A DNA stretch of 22,265 bases from an uncultured Eubacteriales bacterium (GTDB lineage Bacteria > Bacillota > Clostridia > HGM11514): positions 1 to 22,265 of the forward strand of contig CABUMF010000032.1 of assembly GCA_902492655.1 (NCBI GenBank), read 5' to 3'. Made by a program: the position numbers and the translations under genes. Positions 1 through 7,916 of this stretch are shown in pieces. The notes below the pieces were generated by a model. The model had not been told where the DNA came from. It saw nothing but the letters and a program-made list of their open reading frames with translations, and ran no database searches. Position 1 is the stretch's first letter, and each line of letters begins with the position of its first letter.

Positions 1-528
1 CCAAACGGCGACAAAAGTTTTTATTGCGATATTCCGAATGTTGGGAATTATTTTTCATATATTACTAAAGAGCTTCCCGATTTTATAGAAGCTGTGCTTC
101 CCGCGTCCGATAAAAGGGAGGACAGATTTATTGCAGGTCTTTCCATGGGCGGCTACGGTGCAATGAAGGCGGCGTTTACCTATCCCGAAAGATATGCGGC
201 TGTGGCTGCGTTTTCTCCCGTTGCGGATGTTCGGGATTTCGGAGAAAACTTTCCCGATGTAAAGGCTTCGGTTCTCGATCTTCTGCCGGATATTGATTCT
301 CAGGATTTGTTTGTGATTTCCGAAAGATGCGCAAAATCCGATGTTAAGCCGAGGGTTTATCACTGGTGCGGATTTGACGATTTTATGTACGAAAGAAATG
401 TAGCATTTAAAAACCATATGAGTAAATTGGATATTGACTATACCTACAGCGAAACGGAAGGCTCCCACGAGTGGCGCAAGTGGGATGAACAGATTGAATA
501 TGCGCTTGAATTTTTTGGCATAGAATAG
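1..528 (+). CDS. Esterase, tributyrin esterase/esterase D-like alpha/beta hydrolase (5' end outside window)
   Basis: The reading frame is open from the first base, so the start lies upstream; 175 residues are visible of a family usually near 260. The visible part has the nucleophile elbow GLSMGG (Ser of the triad), an Asp in the 'CGFDDF' segment and a His in 'EGSHEW' close to the end, so all three catalytic positions are present. These proteins hydrolyse short-chain acyl esters in the cytoplasm (EstA, FrmB and esterase D relatives); the physiological substrate cannot be told from sequence. The TAG stop is 12 nt before the next ATG, and the stop codon is part of the AGGAG ribosome binding site of that gene, so the two are probably co-transcribed. 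Family assignment is secure; the exact substrate is not. Confidence 0.85.
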   Translation, partial: PNGDKSFYCDIPNVGNYFSYITKELPDFIEAVLPASDKREDRFIAGLSMGGYGAMKAAFTYPERYAAVAAFSPVADVRDFGENFPDVKASVLDLLPDIDSQDLFVISERCAKSDVKPRVYHWCGFDDFMYERNVAFKNHMSKLDIDYTYSETEGSHEWRKWDEQIEYALEFFGIE

Positions 529-540
529 GAGCAGGCATTA

Positions 541-1134
541 ATGAATATTTGTGTTTACGGCGCTTCATCCATGACGATAGATAAAAGATATATTGCCGAA
601 GGTGAAGCTTTGGGCGTTGAAATGGCAAAAAGAGGACATAATCTTGTCTTTGGCGCAGGTGCAAACGGACTTATGGGTGCGGTTGCACGGGGAGTTTATG
701 CGAGCGGCGGCAAAATAGTCGGCGTTGTTCCCCGTTTTTTCAATGCGGACGGAATTGTATTTGAGCATTGCGATGAAGTAATAAGAACCGATACCATGCG
801 TGAGAGAAAGCAGATTATGGACGACCGTGCCGAAGCCTTTATTGTTACCCCCGGAGGAGTCGGGACATTCGAGGAATTTTTCGAGATGCTCACCCTTCGC
901 CAGCTGGGGCAAAGCCAAAAGCCGATTGCGATACTAAACACCCTCGGGTATTACGACAGTATGCAGCAAATGCTTGAAAATGCGGTTGCGGGAAGTTTTA
1001 TGAGCAAAAAATCCCTTGAACTTTATAAGTTTACGGATTCGCCTTCCGAGGCACTTTGCTATATTGAAAACTATAAGGCTGAATACTCCGATGTATCGGA
1101 ATACAAAAATGTACAAAAGGGTTTGGTTAAATGA
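541..1134 (+). CDS. LOG-family (TIGR00730) Rossmann-fold protein, probable nucleoside 5'-monophosphate phosphoribohydrolase
   Basis: A 197-residue protein. The N-terminal strand 'NICVYGASS' and 'VFGAGANGLMG' fit the Rossmann-like LOG/lysine decarboxylase-like fold. The family signature PGGVGTFEE is at residues 104-112, preceded by the MRERK segment (86-90), which carries conserved Arg/Lys residues. Members release the free base from nucleotide monophosphates; in plants and some bacteria this activates cytokinins, but in Firmicutes the role is unclear. The ATG follows AGGAG (built on the previous gene's stop) at good spacing. The stop overlaps the start of the exonuclease gene in an ATGA, which implies translational coupling. 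The length is normal for the family. Confidence 0.88.
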   Translation: MNICVYGASSMTIDKRYIAEGEALGVEMAKRGHNLVFGAGANGLMGAVARGVYASGGKIVGVVPRFFNADGIVFEHCDEVIRTDTMRERKQIMDDRAEAFIVTPGGVGTFEEFFEMLTLRQLGQSQKPIAILNTLGYYDSMQQMLENAVAGSFMSKKSLELYKFTDSPSEALCYIENYKAEYSDVSEYKNVQKGLVK

Positions 1135-1886
1135 AACTTATATCATGGAATGTAAACGGTCTCAGGGCGTGCATGGGAAAAGGCTTTGCGGAAGTGTTTT
1201 CCGATTTTGATGCAGACATTTTCTGCGTGCAGGAAACAAAGCTTCAGGAGGGACAGATTGACTTTTCTCCCGAAGGCTACGAAGGATACTGGAATTACGC
1301 CGATAAAAAGGGATATTCGGGTACTGCGGTGTTCACAAAAAAGAAGCCCCTGTCCGTTAAATACGGAATAGGTATTGACGAGCATGACCATGAAGGAAGG
1401 GTTATCACCCTCGAGTTTGACAGCTTTTTCTTCACGACGGTGTACACCCCCAATTCCCAAAACGAGCTTGCAAGGCTCGATTACAGAATGAGGTGGGAGG
1501 ACGATTTCAAGGCATTTTTAAAATCCCTCGGAAAGCCGGTAATCTTCGCCGGAGATTTGAATGTGGCACATGAAGAAATCGACCTTAAAAATCCAAATTC
1601 CAACCGCAGAAACGCCGGCTTTACCGATGAAGAACGGCAAAAACTTACCGTACTTTTGTCTGACGGGTTTACGGATTCCTACCGTTATCTTTATCCCGAC
1701 AAAAGGGATGTTTATTCATGGTGGTCATACCGCTTCAACGCAAGAAAAAACAACGCGGGATGGAGAATTGACTACTTTATTGTGTCGGACGAAATTAAGG
1801 ACAAAATTGTCGGTGCGGATATTCACACCGAAATTCTGGGTTCCGATCATTGCCCCGTCGAACTGACAATGGATTTGGATGCATAG
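1131..1886 (+). CDS. xth: Exodeoxyribonuclease III / AP endonuclease
   Basis: A 251-residue protein of the ExoIII/APE1 family, which nicks DNA 5' to abasic sites and degrades 3' ends during base excision repair. The catalytic set is complete: Asn7 in 'SWNVNGLRA', Glu35 in 'QETKLQ', Tyr105 in 'TVYTPN', Asp142 and Asn144 in 'GDLNVAHEEID', Asp214 in 'GWRIDYF' and the final Asp239-His240 in 'GSDHCPV'. Length and motif spacing match the ExoA/Xth type. The ATG overlaps the upstream LOG gene by 4 nt (ATGA). It is the last gene of this three-gene run; the 100 nt downstream are AT-rich with no strong hairpin. Confidence 0.95.
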   Translation: MKLISWNVNGLRACMGKGFAEVFSDFDADIFCVQETKLQEGQIDFSPEGYEGYWNYADKKGYSGTAVFTKKKPLSVKYGIGIDEHDHEGRVITLEFDSFFFTTVYTPNSQNELARLDYRMRWEDDFKAFLKSLGKPVIFAGDLNVAHEEIDLKNPNSNRRNAGFTDEERQKLTVLLSDGFTDSYRYLYPDKRDVYSWWSYRFNARKNNAGWRIDYFIVSDEIKDKIVGADIHTEILGSDHCPVELTMDLDA

Positions 1887-1988
1887 AGGAAAGGTTCCGC
1901 TCTTTATTATAAAGAAAGCTTAAATTATTAACATCGGTGCACGCCAATCCTAATCTTAAATTTTAAAAATTTTTTTAATTAAAAGGTA
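1887..1988. other. AT-rich intergenic stretch after exonuclease III
   Basis: There is no gene here. About 1958-1984 is a run of A and T with weak self-complementarity that could act as a poor terminator, but I see no GC-containing stem. The tRNA promoter begins immediately afterwards. Confidence 0.4.
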
Positions 1989-2017
1989 TTGACAAACAAG
2001 GCAATCTGTGCTATACT
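1989..2017 (+). promoter_or_regulatory. Sigma-A promoter of the tRNA cluster
   Basis: TTGACA at 1989-1994 and TATACT at 2012-2017 are separated by 17 nt. The -35 is perfect and the -10 is one base off consensus. It is followed by a ~95-nt leader before tRNA-His and is the only good promoter upstream of the three tRNA genes. Confidence 0.8.
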
Positions 2018-2111
2018 GTTTTAGTCGGTTAAGTGAACGCTTGGCATAAACTGTAAAGTCGTCGGTACTTATCGGTGGTTTGTGAAAATCATTATCCGGA
2101 CACGCTTGTAT

Positions 2112-2189
<78 letters not shown>

Positions 2190-2218
2190 TTATTTTTCTT
2201 TTAGACTTTAAGATATGA

Positions 2219-2291
2219 TGGGATGTCGCCAAGTGGTTAAGGCACAGGACTTTGACTCCTGCATTCGTGGGTTCAAATCCCGCCATCCCAG
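2219..2291 (+). tRNA. tRNA-Gln (TTG)
   Basis: A 73-nt cloverleaf with acceptor TGGGATG (2219-2225) and CATCCCA (2284-2290), anticodon arm CAGGA/TCCTG and loop CTTTGAC, so the anticodon is TTG. The discriminator is G2291. CCA is not encoded and must be added after transcription, unlike in the neighbouring tRNA-His. Confidence 0.95.
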
Positions 2292-2316
2292 TTTGTTTTT
2301 CCTTTTAATTTTATAT

Positions 2317-2389
2317 GGTTCATTAGCTCAGATGGCAGAGCACTTGACTTTTAATCAAGGTGTCCCGGGTTCGACTCCCGGATGAATCA
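2317..2389 (+). tRNA. tRNA-Lys (TTT)
   Basis: A 73-nt cloverleaf with acceptor GGTTCAT (2317-2323) and ATGAATC (2382-2388), anticodon arm CTTGA/TCAAG with loop CTTTTAA, so the anticodon is TTT. The T arm is CCGGG/CCCGG. The discriminator is A2389 and CCA is not encoded. It is the last gene of the tRNA cluster, two bases before the terminator stem. Confidence 0.96.
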
Positions 2390-2391
2390 CT

Positions 2392-2428
2392 GAAAAGCAC
2401 CCAAAAGCATGGGTGCTTTTCGTTTTTT
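2392..2428 (+). terminator. Rho-independent terminator of the tRNA cluster
   Basis: A perfect 11-bp stem, GAAAAGCACCC (2392-2402) against GGGTGCTTTTC (2411-2421), has an 8-nt loop and is followed by GTTTTTT. It separates the tRNA cluster from the spoIID promoter. Confidence 0.92.
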
Positions 2429-2457
2429 GCAAATAAATTAAATTTATTATAACAAGC

Positions 2458-2486
2458 TTGAAGTTTTCCGCCTTTTGTGGTATAAT
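2458..2486 (+). promoter_or_regulatory. Sigma-A-like promoter of the SpoIID/LytB-queA genes
   Basis: TTGAAG (2458-2463), a 17-nt spacer and TATAAT (2481-2486). The TTG of this -35 could be mistaken for a start codon of the downstream gene. It resembles a vegetative promoter; I see no convincing sigma-E motif at this site. Confidence 0.65.
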
Positions 2487-2517
2487 TGTTCTATATGTAT
2501 TTTGTGAGGTGATTTGC

Positions 2518-4032
2518 TTGAAGAAGCTTTTTTCGATTATTCTGTGCATTGCACTTTTAATTATATCCTCGACAGGTGTTTTTGCGTATGAGGTTCCGGA
2601 GAATATCAAGGTGGGGCTTTGTTACGGTTCAAACGCCCGCACGCTTATGGATCTTTACAGCAACGAGGGCTTCAAAATCGGCTTTTACAACGGCACAACG
2701 CTTGAGACGATATGGGAAACGGATTATCAAAATCTCACCGTTGCTCTTACATACGGCACGCTCTACATCTCCTACGGCTACTCGTCATATGAGGAAGCTG
2801 ACGCCGTTTCGGAAGGCGGATTTGTGCTTTATACAAACAACAGCTTTTATAAGGCATACTCTCAGCCCAAGGACGGATTTGACCCCTATGAGCTTTCGGC
2901 AGGAGCAATGTCTGTTCGAGTGAGCGGAAGTCCCGTATTTGTAGTCAACAAAGCATCCCTCGGAGCCTGCGGCAAAAATAATATCACCATGATTGACGGC
3001 TATTCATACCGTGGCGGTGCCGAAATGGTTTATGCCGGCTCCGGGGTTATGACGGTTATCAACGTTGTGGGCTTCAACGATTATCTTTGCGGAGTTGTTC
3101 CCCGTGAAATGCCTGCCTCGTTTGAACCCGAGGCGCTTAAGGCACAGGCGGTTTGCGCAAGAAATTACGCCATTATGAACATGGGCAGATTCAGCTCCTA
3201 CGGCTTTGATGTTACGGATGATACAAACTGTCAGGTTTACGGCGGTCTTTCGGCAGAGAACGAGCGGACAAGCACGGCGGTAAGGCAAACAAACAGCGAC
3301 CTTTTGATGTACGGGGACGAGCCTGTATGTACATATTTTTCGAGCATGAGCGGCGGAAGAACCGAGGCTTGCAAGGATGTATGGAGTGCGGATATTCCCT
3401 ATCTTTGCGGAGTTGAGGACCCCTATGAGGACACCGAAAATATCGAAGGAGGCGTCTGGGAGGTAAGGCTCACGCCGAGCGAGGTTCAGGCGGCTCTTGC
3501 ATCGTGGGGAATATATATAGGCTCTGTCACCGATATGTATGTTGCCGAAAACACTGCGGCAGGCGGCGTTAAAAAGCTAACTGTTGTCGGCACGGACGGC
3601 AGCTATACCTTTGAAAAAGACGAATGCAGAAACATTTTTTCACTGAGAAGTCAGCTTTACACGGTTTCAAGGCCTTCTGTTAGGACAGAAACTAAGGTTT
3701 ATGAGCATATTCCCTATTCAGAGCTTGGGCTTGCAAAACGCTACGGTGGCTCTGCGGCGGCAAACGCCTATATTTTCCCTTCCCTTCATTCGGTTTATGC
3801 AGACAGCGTGTTCACAACCTATCGGGAAAAAACGGTAGTGAACGAAACGCCCACCGGCGACGATGTATTCATCATTTCACAGGCTCGGGCTTTCGCAATG
3901 GGGCGCACAGGGCATGGCGCAGGCAGGCTTTACATACGAAGAAATTCTGCTGCACTATTACCCCGGAACTTATTTACAGAAAAACTGACATGGAGATGTT
4001 TATATAATGGATTTAAAGGATTTCAGCTTTGA
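2518..4032 (+). pseudogene. SpoIID/LytB-domain protein, frameshifted near its 3' end
   Basis: SpoIID-type proteins are lytic transglycosylases that cut peptidoglycan during engulfment. The start is taken as TTG 2518, 5 nt after GAGGTGA, giving a Lys-Lys signal peptide ending near 'GVFA' (23). An N-terminal SPOR-like region (~30-125) precedes the SpoIID domain, with catalytic Glu197 in 'VVPREMP' and a conserved Cys238. After about 3876 the frame is wrong: the family's Gly-rich 'GHGVGMSQWGA' motif is missing, while 'SQWGAQGMAQ', 'YEEIL' and 'HYYPGT' are intact in the +1 frame from 3893 to a TGA at 3986-3988, 18 nt before queA. Between 'FII' and 'SQW' there are 16 nt where about 33 are expected, so a net loss near 17 nt. 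The frame as read ends in a foreign tail at 4032, overlapping queA by 26 nt. It is either a decayed gene or an assembly error. Confidence 0.8.
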
Positions 4033-5029
4033 CCTTCCGCCCGAGCTTATTGCACAGCACCCAAAAGACAGGCGTGACCATTCAAGACTTATGGTTCTTA
4101 ATAAAAGCGACGGCTCTGTTTTGCACGAGCATTTTTATGATATAAAAAAGCACCTGAAACCCGGCGACTGCCTTATACTTAATGACACAAGGGTTATTCC
4201 GGCAAGGCTTCTGGGGGTTAAGGAAGGCACGGGAGGAGCAATAGAATTTGTGCTTTTGCACAGGCACGAGGGCGATTTATGGGAGGTTATCCTGAAGCCC
4301 GGAAAGCGTGCCAAAAAAGGCAGCAGATTTGTTTTCGGAGACGAGCTTCGTGCTGAGGTTGTGGACATTATAAACGACGGCAACAGGCTTGTGAGATTTG
4401 AATACGACGGTATTTTCGAGGAAATTCTGGATCGTCTCGGAAATATGCCGCTTCCGCCTTATATCAAGGAAAAGCTCGAGGATAAGGAAAGGTATCAGAC
4501 GGTTTATTCAAAGCACAACGGCTCTGCGGCGGCGCCCACGGCAGGGCTTCACTTTACAAAGGAGCTTCTTTCGGAAATCGAAGAAATGGGCGTTGAAATA
4601 GGCTTTGTAACCCTTCATGTGGGGCTCGGCACGTTCCGCCCGGTAAAGGTTGACAAAATCGAGGATCATCATATGCATTCCGAATTCTACTCGGTTGACG
4701 CCGATGTGTGCGACAAGGTCAACCGTGCAAAGAAAGACGGCAGAAGGGTTATCGCAGTGGGAACAACCTCGGTTCGCACCCTTGAATCGGTTGCGGATGA
4801 AAACGGTCTGTTAAAACCCTCCTCGGGCTGGACAAATATTTTCATTTACCCCGGATACAAATTCAAATGCGTTGACGCAATTATTACCAACTTCCACCTG
4901 AGCGAATCCACGCTTTTGATGCTCGTGAGCGCATTTGCAGGGCGAGAAAAGGTTCTTAACGCATATAAAATCGCAGTTGAGGAAAAATACCGCTTCTTCA
5001 GCTTCGGAGACTCTATGTTTATCGAATAA
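4007..5029 (+). CDS. queA: S-adenosylmethionine:tRNA ribosyltransferase-isomerase
   Basis: QueA transfers and isomerises the ribose of S-adenosylmethionine onto preQ1 in tRNA, producing epoxyqueuosine in GUN anticodons. The 340 residues match the normal length. Family blocks are in order: 'DLPPELIAQHP' near the start, 'LNDTRVIPARLLG' (~58-70), 'GSAAAPTAGLHFT' (~171-183), 'LHVGLGTFRPV' (~203-213), 'GTTSVRTLES' and the C-terminal 'NFHLSESTLLMLVSAF'. The ATG follows GGAG (3992-3995). The original stop of the SpoIID gene would lie 18 nt upstream, so the two belong to one transcription unit. tgt follows 167 nt later. The spoIID-queA-tgt order is common in Clostridia. Confidence 0.97.
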   Translation: MDLKDFSFDLPPELIAQHPKDRRDHSRLMVLNKSDGSVLHEHFYDIKKHLKPGDCLILNDTRVIPARLLGVKEGTGGAIEFVLLHRHEGDLWEVILKPGKRAKKGSRFVFGDELRAEVVDIINDGNRLVRFEYDGIFEEILDRLGNMPLPPYIKEKLEDKERYQTVYSKHNGSAAAPTAGLHFTKELLSEIEEMGVEIGFVTLHVGLGTFRPVKVDKIEDHHMHSEFYSVDADVCDKVNRAKKDGRRVIAVGTTSVRTLESVADENGLLKPSSGWTNIFIYPGYKFKCVDAIITNFHLSESTLLMLVSAFAGREKVLNAYKIAVEEKYRFFSFGDSMFIE

Positions 5030-5043
5030 AAATATTCGATAAA
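5018..5043. repeat. Perfect 11-bp palindrome over the queA stop codon
   Basis: TTTATCGAATA (5018-5028) and TATTCGATAAA (5033-5043) are exact inverted copies around AAAA. The queA stop (5027-5029) sits at the loop edge. No T-run follows, so it is not a normal terminator; it may be an mRNA-end hairpin or part of the adjacent repeat element. Confidence 0.7.
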
Positions 5044-5044
5044 C

Positions 5045-5142
5045 TAATGAAAAATGAATAATGAATATTTAATAATTATTGTGAATTTTCGCACAAGGCG
5101 AAAATTTTCCGAAATTATTCATTATTCACTATTAATTATTAA
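5045..5142. repeat. MITE/REP-like inverted-repeat element between queA and tgt
   Basis: This is noncoding and strongly AT-rich. The outer arms TGAATAATGAATA (5055-5067) and TATTCATTATTCA (5116-5128) are exact inverted copies, and the centre is a perfect 9-bp hairpin, AATTTTCGC (5084-5092) with GCGAAAATT (5098-5106) around ACAAG. Nested inverted repeats of this type, rich in 'ATGAATAATGAAT' words, resemble short nonautonomous repeats that recur between genes in clostridial genomes. No second copy is in this window. Confidence 0.6.
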
Positions 5143-5195
5143 TTTTATCCAAGTAGCTTCGGCGGCTCTATGTTATTATATTAAGGAGACTAAAT

Positions 5196-6329
5196 ATGGC
5201 TTTCAGTGTTATTAAAGAAAACGGGCACGCAAGGCTCGGCGTTATGGAAACGGTTCACGGAAAAATCAAGACGCCCCTTTTTATGAATGTCGGCACGATT
5301 GCGGCAATAAAGGGTGCGGTTTCTGCGCTTGATTTGGAGGAAATCGGATGTCAGGTTGAGCTTTCAAACACCTATCATCTTCACCTTCGCCCGGGGGACA
5401 AAATCGTAAAGCAAATGGGCGGACTTCATAAATTCATGAATTGGAAAAAGCCCATTTTAACAGACAGCGGCGGATTTCAGGTATTTTCGCTTTCCGGAAT
5501 GAGAAAAATTTCCGAAGAAGGCGTTGTGTTTTCCTCGCATATTGACGGAAAAAAGATATTCATGGGGCCGGAAGAGAGTATGCAGATACAGTCAAATCTT
5601 GCTTCCACTATTGCCATGGCATTTGACGAATGTGTCGAAAATCCCGCCACCTACGAGTATGCCAAAAATTCCATGGAAAGAACGGTTCGTTGGCTCAAAC
5701 GCTGCAAGGCGGAAATGACGAGGCTTAATTCCCTGCCCGATACCATTAATAAAAACCAAATGCTTTTCGGCATAAATCAGGGTGCAACCTTCAAGGATTT
5801 ACGAATTGAAAACATGAAAATGACAAGGGAGATCGAGCTTGACGGCTATGCGATAGGCGGTCTTGCGGTGGGAGAGCCTGCGGAGGTTATGTATGACATA
5901 ATCGAGACGGTCGAGCCCTATATGCCCAAGGACATGCCGAGATACCTCATGGGAGTGGGGACTCCCGAAAACATTTTGGAAGCGGTTTATCGGGGTGTGG
6001 ACTTTTTTGATTGCGTTATGCCAAGCAGAAATGCGCGTCACGGTCATCTTTTCACCGAGGAAGGAATTATGCATATCCTGAACGCAAAATTTGAAACAGA
6101 TGACAGACCGATTGACGAAAGCTGCGACTGTCCTGCCTGCAAAAACTTTTCGAGAGCATATATAAGGCATCTGTTCAAAGCCAAGGAAATGCTTGCGATG
6201 AGGCTGTGCGTACTGCATAATCTCTATTTTTACAATAAGCTTACGGAAAATATCCGCCTTGCGATAGAGGAAGACAGGTACGAAGCTTTCTACAGAGAAA
6301 AAACCGAAAAATATACTCGGAGGGTGTAA
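5196..6329 (+). CDS. tgt: tRNA-guanine transglycosylase
   Basis: Tgt exchanges G34 in tRNAs with GUN anticodons for preQ1 (or queuine), the step just before QueA. It has 377 residues, standard for the bacterial type. Asp90 is in 'TDSGGFQVFSL', the base-pocket region has 'GGLAVGE' (221-227), and the nucleophile-equivalent Asp272 is in 'FDCVMPSRNARHG'. The zinc site is Cys310, Cys312, Cys315 and His341, all present. The ATG follows AAGGAG at good spacing. Although queA lies upstream, the inverted-repeat element separates them, so partial uncoupling is possible. An unknown gene starts 3 nt after the stop. Confidence 0.97.
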   Translation: MAFSVIKENGHARLGVMETVHGKIKTPLFMNVGTIAAIKGAVSALDLEEIGCQVELSNTYHLHLRPGDKIVKQMGGLHKFMNWKKPILTDSGGFQVFSLSGMRKISEEGVVFSSHIDGKKIFMGPEESMQIQSNLASTIAMAFDECVENPATYEYAKNSMERTVRWLKRCKAEMTRLNSLPDTINKNQMLFGINQGATFKDLRIENMKMTREIELDGYAIGGLAVGEPAEVMYDIIETVEPYMPKDMPRYLMGVGTPENILEAVYRGVDFFDCVMPSRNARHGHLFTEEGIMHILNAKFETDDRPIDESCDCPACKNFSRAYIRHLFKAKEMLAMRLCVLHNLYFYNKLTENIRLAIEEDRYEAFYREKTEKYTRRV

Positions 6330-6332
6330 ACC

Positions 6333-6827
6333 ATGAACAAGCTGATTAGGACAAAAATAATGCTTGACGAGGAGCCTTTTCATCAAAAAATGCTTCGCAT
6401 GAACTATGATATTCCCCTCGGAGAAACATATAAATGCATAAAAATCTGCTTTGATGCTGTCGGAGCGGACGAAAACATATACTGCACTCCCGATATTTAC
6501 GAGTACAGCAGTGACTGCATCGACGAAATCAAGGTCTTTGACAGGGATACTTTTTTTGATGCGGTATTTATGTATGCCCTTCCGATTGCACTGAAATACC
6601 CCGGCGCAAAGACGGGTATTTTCGATAAATCCCTGAAATGGTACATACGGCTGTTTGTTGACGATCCCGAAAATGTTTCGGGAGACGATTTGCTTTCCGC
6701 AAATTTTGAGCTTTACACATCGGACAATTACATAGAAGCGGCAAAATCGAAAATCGAAAGACAAATTGAGGGGCACCTAATATTGGAAGGTGCAAAAAAA
6801 TACCTTGAACAAATAGGAGAATATTAA
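6333..6827 (+). CDS. Hypothetical protein downstream of tgt
   Basis: I do not recognise this 164-residue protein. It starts 3 nt after the tgt stop with a GGAGGGTG ribosome binding site partly inside the tgt coding end, so it is a real gene co-transcribed with tgt. It is soluble, acidic and rich in Asp, Tyr and aromatic residues. There is no signal peptide, no membrane segment and no cysteine cluster, and the C-terminal third (~130-162) is likely helical. In many Clostridia yajC follows tgt; this is not YajC, which has an N-terminal membrane helix. Coupling to tgt could mean a tRNA-related role or only shared transcription. Confidence 0.75.
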   Translation: MNKLIRTKIMLDEEPFHQKMLRMNYDIPLGETYKCIKICFDAVGADENIYCTPDIYEYSSDCIDEIKVFDRDTFFDAVFMYALPIALKYPGAKTGIFDKSLKWYIRLFVDDPENVSGDDLLSANFELYTSDNYIEAAKSKIERQIEGHLILEGAKKYLEQIGEY

Positions 6828-7089
6828 AAAATTTAAAAAAATATTAAAAAACAGTAGATTTTTTGTTTCATTTGTAGTATAATGGTGATTGACAACATAA
6901 TACTCCGATTTCGGATTTTGACCGTACCTTTTTTTACTCGGCAATGCCGATATTACAAACTACATAAAACACGATGCGATTACGGCAGGAGATTTCACAT
7001 ATTAAAAAGGGTACAAGCTTAAAAACGGGAATACGGTATATAAGCACAAAACAACAAATTTCTTTACTTTGAAAGGAACGAATCAGTAT
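6828..7089. other. 262-nt AT-rich intergenic region with a possible promoter
   Basis: The first 40 nt are nearly all A and T. A perfect TATAAT at 6878-6883 has only a weak -35 (TAGATT, 6855-6860, 17-nt spacing), so it is a tentative promoter for the zinc-ribbon gene with a ~200-nt leader. I could not fold the leader into a riboswitch class I know. No convincing gene is present. Confidence 0.4.
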
Positions 7090-7671
7090 ATGTATTGTGA
7101 AAAATGCGGAAAAATGAACGTTGACGGAGCGATGTTCTGCTCCAACTGTTCGAGCATATTAAGATCGAGGAGAACGGCTGAGCCGGCAAAAAAACCGGTT
7201 GAGGCTCCCATTTCCTCCGATGCGGCAGAGGACGCAACAAGAAGGATTCCGGTTACAACTGCGGCAAAGTATGAAAACGAAGCTCCTAAAATGCCGGAAT
7301 GGGAAGAAAAATATACTGCTCCGAAAAGCACTTATCAGACGAAAAGAGCCCCGTCCGTGCCCGAAAGGAAAAGACAGATTCCGTCCTATTATGATGATTA
7401 CGAAGAAAAAGCGGAAAATAAGGTTAAGTTTTGCTCGGCATGGTGCAACATTCTTTCCGTTGTTTCGTGGGTGGTGTTCATTGTTTTGATGACAGTCGGA
7501 ATAGTCGGCGGAGCCACACTTGTGCTTTTAGGCGTAAAGCAAGGCGAATCAATGATGTATTTCGGCGGCACTGCCGTAATAATTCTGTTTACCGTTTTTG
7601 CTTTTGCTTACCATGCAAGGAATATGGTCCAGATTAAAATTCTCCGAAAATTCAATGAAAAGAACAGATAG
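7090..7671 (+). CDS. Zinc-ribbon membrane protein
   Basis: The chosen start is ATG 7090, giving 193 residues; an upstream in-frame TTG at 7069 precedes the AAAGGAA ribosome binding site and is unlikely. The N-terminus is a short zinc ribbon of the CxxC-x(10-11)-CxxC type ('YCEKCGK' and 'FCSNCS'). A charged, Pro-rich linker (~25-115) follows, then two membrane segments, ~122-150 ('SVVSWVVFIVLMTVGIVGG') and ~158-180, and a basic tail. Such proteins put a cytoplasmic zinc ribbon on a membrane anchor; the function is unknown and many are species-specific. It is a single-gene unit that ends at a strong terminator. Confidence 0.75.
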   Translation: MYCEKCGKMNVDGAMFCSNCSSILRSRRTAEPAKKPVEAPISSDAAEDATRRIPVTTAAKYENEAPKMPEWEEKYTAPKSTYQTKRAPSVPERKRQIPSYYDDYEEKAENKVKFCSAWCNILSVVSWVVFIVLMTVGIVGGATLVLLGVKQGESMMYFGGTAVIILFTVFAFAYHARNMVQIKILRKFNEKNR

Positions 7672-7679
7672 CATACGAA

Positions 7680-7711
7680 AAAAAGCCTCGCTCAAAGTGA
7701 GGCTTTTTATT
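7680..7711. terminator. Bidirectional terminator
   Basis: AAAAAGCCTC (7680-7689) pairs with GAGGCTTTTT (7699-7708), with a short extension through G-T pairing near the loop. It has A-runs on the left and T-runs on the right, so it can stop both the zinc-ribbon gene (+) and the PspC gene (-). Confidence 0.88.
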
Positions 7712-7724
7712 ATCCGATAAAATA

Positions 7725-7916
7725 TCAATCAGCTCTCGGGAAATCGGGAATTACGAGTGCCGCAAGGAAATATGCGAGAATCCCCGTGCCGAAGCAAAGA
7801 ATAAACAATGCCCAGATAAGCCTTACTATAGTTGAATCAATCCCGAAATACTCAGCGATACCGCCGCATACTCCGCAAATTTTTCTGTCGGTTTGTGATT
7901 TGCATAATTTTTTCAT
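7725..7916 (-). CDS. Small PspC-domain membrane protein
   Basis: At 63 residues it is almost only a PspC domain: a basic N-terminus, then 'GVCGGIAEYFGID' (~15-27), the family hallmark, and one long hydrophobic segment (~29-57). PspC proteins sit in the inner membrane and in some bacteria take part in the envelope stress response; stand-alone 60-residue versions are common in Firmicutes and have no proven role. The start is ATG 7914-7916, 6 nt after GGGGAGGT. It has its own near-perfect promoter and converges on the terminator at 7680-7711. Confidence 0.9.
   Translation of the reverse strand: MKKLCKSQTDRKICGVCGGIAEYFGIDSTIVRLIWALFILCFGTGILAYFLAALVIPDFPRAD

Noticed and set aside
2458..2517. 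Upstream TTG start for the SpoIID gene
   Set aside because: The TTG is the -35 hexamer of the promoter; the downstream TTG at 2518 has the ribosome site and begins a signal peptide.
2355..2609. Minus-strand reading frame over tRNA-Lys and the spoIID start
   Set aside because: It is antisense to a tRNA, a terminator and a signal peptide, and has no ribosome site.
5045..5142. CRISPR or riboswitch interpretation of the repeat
   Set aside because: It has one inverted repeat only, no direct repeat-spacer series, and no conserved aptamer core that I can identify.
5799..6776. 325-codon minus-strand open frame opposite tgt and the following gene
   Set aside because: It is long, but is the complement of a certain tgt; rich in His, Arg and Cys in no known pattern, with no ribosome site.
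6889..6917. TTGACA at 6889 as a promoter
   Set aside because: No -10-like hexamer occurs at 16-18 nt downstream.
6882..7022. Possible 45-codon gene starting at ATG 6882
   Set aside because: It overlaps the putative promoter, has no ribosome binding site and has a highly basic, unstructured composition.
7100..7331. Minus-strand and shifted frames within the zinc-ribbon gene
   Set aside because: They are shadows of the Pro/Lys-rich linker; the plus-strand frame has the Cys pairs and membrane helices.
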